Assembly (NCBI GenBank): GCA_964554335.1
Contig: CAZKOF010000022.1
Coordinates: 1-28,501, forward strand
DNA length: 28,501 nucleotides
Reading direction: 5' to 3'
Source of the DNA: UBA3263 sp964554335
Lineage (GTDB): Bacteria > Bacteroidota > Bacteroidia > Bacteroidales > Muribaculaceae
In this document: in pieces, positions 23,383 to 28,501 of the stretch
How positions within the stretch are numbered: the stretch's first letter is position 1
Layout: each line of letters begins with the position of its first letter
Notes under the pieces: generated by a model
Seen by the model: the letters and a program-made list of their open reading frames with translations, nothing else
Told to the model about the DNA's origin: nothing
Database searches by the model: none
Translations under genes and position numbers: made by a program

Positions 23383-24675
23383 TTACTTTTTGATAAACCA
23401 GCCGATGTAGGCAACCCCGATGCTTACTTCGCTTTCGGAGGTATATTTGCCGGCGCTGAAAACCCGCTCTGTACCGACAGCCTGGTGGCAATAGTCAGCC
23501 TTTATGACGAGATTTGGAAGCGCAAACCAGTTCAGACCTGCCGTCCACTTGCTGACCTCCAGGCGATTATCGGGCGCATAGCCGCTCCCGACGCGATATT
23601 GCGGGTTGAAATATTCATATCTGACAAACGGATAGAGTGTCGGCATCTTGCTGACTCCGGTGATTGCGCGAAGATTGAAACCCACCTCGGCACCATAGCT
23701 CATGACGGTCGAACCCACCGGAGTCAGGCGCGAATATGGCGACGCATTCGGGAGTTTGACGTTTTTCTGATTGACAGCGTTGCTGTTTTCAACCGAGCCG
23801 ATGAAAAAGTTTCCCCGGGCGGTCACATAGCGGTTGCGGTACTGGGCATCCACGGTCAGCATTTTAACTCCGATTTTACCCAAACCCGCATAGGTCTGCT
23901 CCTTATCGGCATTGGCGCCTGCGTTGCGGCAGTAATAGGCCGACACCCCCGTGCGCAGTCCCTTGACGCCGGTATAATCGAGGCGCACGGTGTAGCCCGG
24001 CGAAGTGAAGTTGTCTTTTTCAAAGAGACCCTGCTTGCCGGGGGCTACCCACGTATCGCGCTCAAAGCCGTTGGCGTTCAGACCTGCGGTTACCATCGCC
24101 TGATAGTTGAAGTTGCCGATGGAGCCGAAAAGTTCCAAACCGGTCGCATGCCAGGTCGAAGGGATCATCGACGTCTCAGCCTCGGGACGCGATGAGCCGA
24201 AAAAGTTTATCGGTTCATGGTGGGAGTTTGTCAACCCGACAGGGAGAATCAGGTGGCCGACGCGCACGTTGACCTCCGGAATAATAAGTCTGGTCAGATG
24301 AAGCTGCTCAAGGGCAACCTCTCCGCCCTTTTCGATTTCGGTTTCATACTCGCCGTTTTCGGAATTTTCGAGTTCGACGGCCGTACCTGTGCCTCCGGCC
24401 TCAAACTCTATCTCCACGCCGAGAATCCATTTCGGCGAGAACTTGGCGTCAAATGCCAGCACGGCGCGTGGAATTTCAATAGTTCCGCGCTTGGTGCGAA
24501 CGGCGCCCGATTTCTGAAAGCGGTTGTCGGTATAGTTCTTGAAAGATGCCAGCATTTCGCCGTAGCCGCCGAAGCGGAATTTTTGATATCCCGCAGTGTC
24601 GGCGGCTTCCTGCCCGAATGCAGAAACGGCGAAGAGGGTTGCGGCGGCCAGTGCCGCGGTTTTGAATAATTGCAT
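23383..24675 (-). CDS. Outer-membrane porin, OprO/OprP-like (first of the operon)
   Basis: A 430-residue outer-membrane barrel. The ATG at 24675 (MQLFKTAALAAATLFAVSAF signal peptide) is preferred over a TTG codon 18 nt upstream. Features of the phosphate-selective porin O/P group include an early KFRFGGYGEMLASFKNYTDN strand, IPRAVLAFDAKFSPKWILGV, VNVRVGHLILPVGLTNSHHE, and a late strand NLVIKADYCHQAV. An acidic loop (about 100-122, rich in Glu) could attract cations. It opens the redox operon and has its own promoter. It is only distantly similar to the second porin of the operon, so the two are unlikely to be a recent duplication. Confidence 0.85.
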   Translation of the reverse strand: MQLFKTAALAAATLFAVSAFGQEAADTAGYQKFRFGGYGEMLASFKNYTDNRFQKSGAVRTKRGTIEIPRAVLAFDAKFSPKWILGVEIEFEAGGTGTAVELENSENGEYETEIEKGGEVALEQLHLTRLIIPEVNVRVGHLILPVGLTNSHHEPINFFGSSRPEAETSMIPSTWHATGLELFGSIGNFNYQAMVTAGLNANGFERDTWVAPGKQGLFEKDNFTSPGYTVRLDYTGVKGLRTGVSAYYCRNAGANADKEQTYAGLGKIGVKMLTVDAQYRNRYVTARGNFFIGSVENSNAVNQKNVKLPNASPYSRLTPVGSTVMSYGAEVGFNLRAITGVSKMPTLYPFVRYEYFNPQYRVGSGYAPDNRLEVSKWTAGLNWFALPNLVIKADYCHQAVGTERVFSAGKYTSESEVSIGVAYIGWFIKK

Positions 24676-24712
24676 AATGTGGATATATTCCAAAAGACTT
24701 TTTTAACCGATG

Positions 24713-24743
24713 CAAAGTTACGACCGTTCCGCCACACCCGAAA
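24713..24743 (-). promoter_or_regulatory. Promoter of the redox/iron-type operon
   Basis: On the minus strand TAACTTTG (24720 to 24713) followed by CAT is a -7 element, with TTTC at 24743-24740 19 nt upstream as an imperfect -33. Transcription would start near 24706, giving a leader of about 30 nt before the porin ATG. Confidence 0.6.
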
Positions 24744-24756
24744 TACCCGAAAGTCG

Positions 24757-24798
24757 GTAAAATCCGCCCTACCACCTACCCTTCAGGTAGTATTTTAC
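24757..24798. promoter_or_regulatory. Nested dyads between the divergent porin and tamL promoters
   Basis: GTAAAAT (24757-24763) and ATTTTAC (24792-24798) are inverted repeats enclosing CTACC (24776-24780) and GGTAG (24786-24790); a further CTACC lies at 24769-24773. The block lies just upstream of the porin promoter. It may be an operator for a metal or redox regulator. It does not look like a Fur box. Confidence 0.35.
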
Positions 24799-24819
24799 AG
24801 ATCTGACCAAACTCCGCGG

Positions 24820-24835
24820 AGCGATTTTTATCGCT
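24820..24835. promoter_or_regulatory. Short perfect dyad upstream of tamL
   Basis: AGCGAT (24820-24825) and ATCGCT (24830-24835) are separated by TTTT and followed by ATTTTAT. It lies about 30 nt upstream of the tamL -7 element, so it may be an operator or a chance hairpin. Confidence 0.3.
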
Positions 24836-24866
24836 ATTTTATAGAAAAGACTTGACTAATTATGCT

Positions 24867-24874
24867 TAACTTTG
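24867..24874 (+). promoter_or_regulatory. -7 promoter element of tamL, close to the start codon
   Basis: TAACTTTG lies only 5 nt before the ATG at 24880 and within the 20-nt block shared with 2956-2975. The expected transcription start falls at or next to the ATG, so the mRNA may be leaderless. The ATG at 24862 lies upstream of the -7 element and is therefore unlikely to be the start. Confidence 0.6.
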
Positions 24875-24879
24875 CAGGG

Positions 24880-27174
24880 ATGAATTCGCGCGGATTTATT
24901 ATCGGCGGCCTGCTGGCTACGGCTATGCTGCTGGGCGGGTGCTCAACGACGAAACATGTCGGCGAGGGCCAACGCTTGCTCGCGCACGCGCGTATTGAAA
25001 TGGCCCCTGACGCCGACATTCGTCCCTCCGAGCTGACCAACTACCTGCGCCAGAAGCCAAACGGTCGCACGCTCGGCATCTCCCCCATGCGTCTTCATAC
25101 CTACAGTCTTTCGGGGGCGGACTCCACCCGATGGTATAACCGTTGGCTGAGACGCCTGGGCGAGCCTCCGGTAATATACTCCCAACGGCTGACCGACGCT
25201 TCGGCGCGCCAGCTGCGCCAGGCCCTGCTGAACCGCGGCTATATGCAACCTTTGGTTGAGGTCGACACCCTGCATCGCGGCGATAAGCGAATCGATGTTG
25301 TCTACCGGGTCAGTCCCGGCGAGGCCCATAGGATTGCCTCAGTGGCCCGAGAGTGTGCAGACTCAGCCGTGGCCCGCTGCATCGACCTGGAATGGGGCGA
25401 AACCCTGCTGCGTCCGGGCGAGAACCTCGACATGACGCTGCTCGACTCGGAGCGCACGCGCATTACCAACGCCCTGCAGCGACGCGGCTACTACGGCTTT
25501 TCAAAAGACCGGATCAGCTACACTGCCGACACCGTCAGCGGGAGCCATAACGTTGCCCTGACCCTCAGCGTCAGTGGCGAACACCGGCTCTACACCGTGC
25601 GCCGCGTGATTTTCCATCCGGGCTACGATCCGACAATGTCGGCCGGCTCAGTCGCACGTCTCGACACGGTTGCCTGCGGCAACATCTATATTATCACGGA
25701 TCCCGACGGCGAAAATCCGTTTATATCCCCCAAAGTGCTCGAGGCGAATAACTGGATTCAGCCCGGGCAACCATATAATTCCGAGGAATTCAACCGCACG
25801 TATGAATCGATCGGGCGCCTCGGCATTGTGCGCTCAATAACCGTTGCCCTCGAGCCGGCCGGCCCGAATGAGATGGACGCCATAGTGCGCTTGACACGCA
25901 ACTCCCTGCAGGGAATCACGGCCGAACTCGAAGGAACCAACTCCGAAGGCGACCTCGGAGCCGGCGTTGGCCTGACCTACCAACACCGCAACCTGTTCCG
26001 CGGCTCCGAAACCCTCTCGATCAAGGCCCGCGGCAGTTACGAAAGCCTGTCGGGCGACCTCGAAGGTCTCATCAACAACCACTACACCGAAGCATCGGCC
26101 GAAGTTGCACTGACGCTGCCAAAGTTCTCAGCCCCGTTCCTCTCTCGCAACTACAAGCGCAAAATGCTCGCTTCAACCGAATTCAGCATCAACGGGAACT
26201 ATCAGGAACGACCCGAATATACCCGCGTGATTGCCGGCGCGGGATGGCGCTACAAATGGAACAACCGACGCAACAACAACCGACGCATCTTTGACCTCCT
26301 CGACGTCAGCTACGTCTTCCTGCCCCGCTCTACCATCAACTTCCTCGACGAGGTTGCAGGCGGCAATCCCCTGCTGCGCTATAGCTATGAAAACCACTTC
26401 ATCATGCGCATGGGTTACTCGGCCTTCCTGACTAACAAACGCGTAATCACCCCCCTGCCCGGCGTCAAGACCTCGTCCTATCAACCGCTGATATGGACCG
26501 TGCGTGCCTCGGCCGAAATTGCCGGCAACCTGCTCTATGCAATCTCAAGTGCCGTCGGCCAGCACAAGAGCGACGGCGCATATAAGATTTTCGGGACCCA
26601 ATATGCCCAATATGCCAAAGCAGAGGCCGACTATATGATTACCCGCCGGCTCTCCCGACGAACCGCCCTGGCCTTCCGCGTTGGCGCCGGCATTGCCGTG
26701 CCCTACGGGAACTCCTCGATGGTCCCCTTTGAAAAACGCTTCTATGCCGGCGGCGCCAACAGTGTGCGAGGCTGGGGCGTGCGCACCCTCGGACCCGGAC
26801 GTTACGACGCCCGCAACACCGTCAGCAACTTCATAAATCAATGCGGCGACATCCGTTTTGACCTCAACCTCGAGGCCCGGTGTAAACTCTTCTGGGTCGT
26901 CGAGGGCGCCCTGTTTATCGACGCCGGCAACGTCTGGACAATCCGCAAATATGAAAACCAGCCCGGAGGAGAATTCAGCTTCCGCACGTTCGCCCAAGAA
27001 ATCGCCTGGGCCTACGGCGCCGGAGTGCGGCTCGACTTCACCTACTTCCTGATTCGTCTTGACCTCGGATTGAAAGCCTACAACCCGGCAATGAACCAGG
27101 AGCGATGGCCCCTCACCCACCCCAACTGGCGCCGCGACGCAACTTTCCACTTCTCCGTCGGATACCCCTTCTAA
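24880..27174 (+). CDS. tamL: Lipidated BamA/TamA-like outer-membrane assembly protein
   Basis: A 764-residue Omp85-family protein with a lipoprotein signal (lipobox LGGC, Cys at about residue 21, then STTKHV), as in the TamL proteins of Bacteroidetes. POTRA-like repeats occupy about residues 45-320 (for example DASARQLRQALLNRGYMQPL and ITNALQRRGYYGFSK); the C-terminal barrel contains the conserved lid-loop motif AGGANSVRGWGVRTLGPGRY and ends in an aromatic residue (FHFSVGYPF). It is predicted to help insert or transport outer-membrane and surface proteins. It stands alone here; its usual partner TamB was not seen in the window. The start at 24880 is preferred because the upstream ATG lies before the promoter core. 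Confidence 0.87.
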   Translation: MNSRGFIIGGLLATAMLLGGCSTTKHVGEGQRLLAHARIEMAPDADIRPSELTNYLRQKPNGRTLGISPMRLHTYSLSGADSTRWYNRWLRRLGEPPVIYSQRLTDASARQLRQALLNRGYMQPLVEVDTLHRGDKRIDVVYRVSPGEAHRIASVARECADSAVARCIDLEWGETLLRPGENLDMTLLDSERTRITNALQRRGYYGFSKDRISYTADTVSGSHNVALTLSVSGEHRLYTVRRVIFHPGYDPTMSAGSVARLDTVACGNIYIITDPDGENPFISPKVLEANNWIQPGQPYNSEEFNRTYESIGRLGIVRSITVALEPAGPNEMDAIVRLTRNSLQGITAELEGTNSEGDLGAGVGLTYQHRNLFRGSETLSIKARGSYESLSGDLEGLINNHYTEASAEVALTLPKFSAPFLSRNYKRKMLASTEFSINGNYQERPEYTRVIAGAGWRYKWNNRRNNNRRIFDLLDVSYVFLPRSTINFLDEVAGGNPLLRYSYENHFIMRMGYSAFLTNKRVITPLPGVKTSSYQPLIWTVRASAEIAGNLLYAISSAVGQHKSDGAYKIFGTQYAQYAKAEADYMITRRLSRRTALAFRVGAGIAVPYGNSSMVPFEKRFYAGGANSVRGWGVRTLGPGRYDARNTVSNFINQCGDIRFDLNLEARCKLFWVVEGALFIDAGNVWTIRKYENQPGGEFSFRTFAQEIAWAYGAGVRLDFTYFLIRLDLGLKAYNPAMNQERWPLTHPNWRRDATFHFSVGYPF

Positions 27175-27177
27175 GGT

Positions 27178-27186
27178 GGGGGGGGG
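27178..27186 (+). repeat. Run of nine G between convergent genes
   Basis: A G9 tract lies in the 17-nt gap between the stops of tamL and wecB. Such tracts slip easily during replication, but no reading frame crosses it unless a stop is lost. No hairpin terminator was recognised here. Confidence 0.8.
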
Positions 27187-27191
27187 AAGAA

Positions 27192-28337
27192 TCAGGCGAG
27201 GGCGGCGACGATGCGGGAGCAGGCGCGACCGTCACCATAGGGGTTGACAGCCTGCGACATGGCAGCGTAGTGGGCACTGTCATCGAGCAGCTCACTGACT
27301 TCGCCTATGATTTTGGAGCGGTCCGTGCCGACGAGCCTTACCGTGCCCGCGCTGAGGGCCTCGGGGCGCTCAGTGGTGTCGCGCATGACCAGTACCGGCT
27401 TGCCCAGCCCCGGGGCCTCTTCCTGAATACCGCCAGAATCTGTCAACACGATGATCGATTTCTCCATCAAGTAGACAAAGCTCAAATATTCGAGCGGCTC
27501 GATGAAAAACATGTTGCCGAGATTTGACAGGTCATTGCCGAAGACTTCGTGAATGGGCTTGCGCACATTAGGGTTCAAGTGCATTGGATAAACAAAGTCC
27601 ACTTCGGGATATTTCTCGGTGAGCAGCTTGATTGCGCTGCACATCGAGATGAAGCCGTCGCCGAAATTCTCGCGACGGTGACCCGTTATGAGCACAATCC
27701 TGCGATTGCGGTCAACGTCATATCCGGCGGCGCGAAGCCGGTCGGAAATCTCGGCATTGAAACCCGGGGCCGACTTGATTTTGTTGACCACCCAATAGAG
27801 GGCATCGATGACGGTATTGCCCGTGACGGTGATTTTAGCCTCATCAATACCCTCGGCGAGGAGGTTCTCGCGACTCAGCGGAGTGGGCGCGAAGTTAAAC
27901 GTGGCCATGCGGCTCGTCAACTGGCGGTTCATCTCTTCGGGCCATGGGGAATAGATGTTATGAGTGCGCAATCCGGCCTCAACGTGGCCCACGGCAATCT
28001 GCTGATAGAAAGCCGCCAAAGCCGCGGCGGTTGAGGTCGTCGTGTCTCCATGAACGAGCACGACGTCGGGGCGCGCCTCGCGGAGCACGTCGCGCATGCC
28101 GGTAAGCACTCGGGCCGTCACGTCATAGAGGTCCTGACCCTGCTTCATGATGTTAAGATCGAAGTCGGGGGTGATTTCAAAGATGCGCAAAACCTGATCG
28201 AGCATCTCGCGATGCTGCCCGGTCACGCAGACAATCGTCTCGAACTCAGCGGGATGATTTTGGAACTCCTTTACCAGCGGGGCCATTTTGATAGCCTCGG
28301 GGCGGGTTCCGAAAACAAGCATTATTCTCTTTTTCAT
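27192..28337 (-). CDS. wecB: UDP-N-acetylglucosamine 2-epimerase (non-hydrolysing)
   Basis: This cytosolic enzyme interconverts UDP-GlcNAc and UDP-ManNAc, a precursor for capsule or other surface polysaccharides. The 381-residue length and motifs fit the family: GTRPEAIKMAPL (10-21), HGDTT with Asp98, HVEAGLRT with Glu120, PEEMNRQ with Glu134/135, and GHRREN with His220. These match the Asp95, Glu117, Glu131 and His213 of E. coli WecB. It is a single gene with its own promoter, and no glycosyltransferase or WecC is nearby in the window, although the neighbourhood beyond 28501 is unseen. Confidence 0.95.
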   Translation of the reverse strand: MKKRIMLVFGTRPEAIKMAPLVKEFQNHPAEFETIVCVTGQHREMLDQVLRIFEITPDFDLNIMKQGQDLYDVTARVLTGMRDVLREARPDVVLVHGDTTTSTAAALAAFYQQIAVGHVEAGLRTHNIYSPWPEEMNRQLTSRMATFNFAPTPLSRENLLAEGIDEAKITVTGNTVIDALYWVVNKIKSAPGFNAEISDRLRAAGYDVDRNRRIVLITGHRRENFGDGFISMCSAIKLLTEKYPEVDFVYPMHLNPNVRKPIHEVFGNDLSNLGNMFFIEPLEYLSFVYLMEKSIIVLTDSGGIQEEAPGLGKPVLVMRDTTERPEALSAGTVRLVGTDRSKIIGEVSELLDDSAHYAAMSQAVNPYGDGRACSRIVAALA

Positions 28338-28359
28338 AACATCTTCAGCAGTTTGCCTG

Positions 28360-28391
28360 CAAAGTTACGAAAAAACGCCCAAGCGAGCAAA
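28360..28391 (-). promoter_or_regulatory. Promoter of wecB
   Basis: On the minus strand TTTG (28391 to 28388), a 20-nt spacer and TAACTTTG (28367 to 28360) followed by CAG form a full Bacteroidetes promoter. Transcription would start near 28353, about 16 nt before the ATG. Confidence 0.75.
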
Positions 28392-28501
28392 CCAACCTCC
28401 CTTTTGTGTGTCCGTTCCTGAAAAAGGTTGACTCGGTTTGGTATGTTAACTGATAGGAGTTGACTGTTTCTCTGGAGAGGGTTGACTAACCGGGTTCTAT
28501 C
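28392..28501. other. Non-coding window end with three GTTGACT repeats
   Basis: No gene was recognised. The heptamer GTTGACT occurs at 28427-28433, 28459-28465 and 28481-28487, spaced 32 and 22 nt. It could be an operator array, a repeat-element end or chance; the window stops too soon to tell. Confidence 0.5.

Noticed and set aside
22265..23410. Long open frame (381 codons) on the plus strand opposite the imelysin-like gene
   Set aside because: It mirrors a clearly recognisable gene on the minus strand, has no family motif and no promoter. Long antisense frames are common in GC-rich DNA.
24676..24693. TTG start that would lengthen the first porin by six residues
   Set aside because: The ATG at 24675 begins a standard signal peptide, whereas the extension adds MEYIHI ahead of it.
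24862..24879. Upstream ATG for tamL
   Set aside because: This ATG lies before the predicted -7 promoter element, so it would not be on the mRNA. The ATG at 24880 also gives a normal lipoprotein signal.
24694..24879. Fur box upstream of the redox operon
   Set aside because: I looked for a GATAATGATAATCATTATC-like site and found none. The dyads present have a different sequence.

Overview
The window looks like chromosomal DNA of a gut-type Bacteroidales bacterium. The evidence is: promoters of the Bacteroidetes form (TTTG about 19-20 nt upstream of TAnnTTTG, mostly TAACTTTGCAG), no clear Shine-Dalgarno sites, lipoproteins with acidic residues after the lipidated cysteine, a BtuG-like B12 lipoprotein beside BtuB, a lipidated TamA-like protein, and fused ResB-CcsA cytochrome maturation. 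GC looks to be in the mid-50s by eye, and the intergenic 7-base CATTTTT repeats would suit a Muribaculaceae- or Alistipes-like genome, but I cannot fix the genus. I saw no rRNA, tRNA, CRISPR array, transposase or phage gene, and no obvious pseudogene.

Left part, plus strand (1-5540): cydAB, encoding cytochrome bd oxidase, with its own promoter, a C-rich telomere-like leader and a hairpin before the start codon; a terminator; a CATTTTT repeat block and promoter; then an ABC-F ribosome-associated ATPase whose second nucleotide-binding domain is degenerate, overlapping a small-molecule kinase of the AmgK/APH type.

B12 operon, plus strand (5546-10943): promoter, cobalamin riboswitch with a terminator and a candidate antiterminator, then four genes: a secreted DUF4465-like protein with a T9SS-like tail, a surface lipoprotein with a Ca-binding-like loop, a BtuG-like beta-propeller lipoprotein and the TonB-dependent receptor BtuB. 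Together they should capture corrinoids at the cell surface and pass them through the outer membrane.

Efflux operon, plus strand (11026-16362): TolC-like channel, HlyD-like adaptor, two ABC-2 permeases and a zinc-ribbon Nudix hydrolase. The last four are joined by three ATGA overlaps. No ATPase is present.

Redox/iron-type operon, minus strand (24675 down to 16363): porin, circularly permuted imelysin-like lipoprotein, di-heme oxidoreductase lipoprotein, second porin, small mono-heme cytochrome c lipoprotein without a methionine ligand candidate, two-part RidA/chorismatase-like protein, and a ResB-CcsA heme lyase. This is my best candidate for an under-described system: a cell-envelope redox module, probably for iron or another metal, that carries its own cytochrome c maturation factor.

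Right end: a divergent regulatory region with dyads, tamL (lipidated BamA/TamA-like assembly factor, plus), and convergent wecB (UDP-GlcNAc 2-epimerase, minus) with a well-formed promoter. The last 110 bases hold three GTTGACT repeats of unknown meaning.
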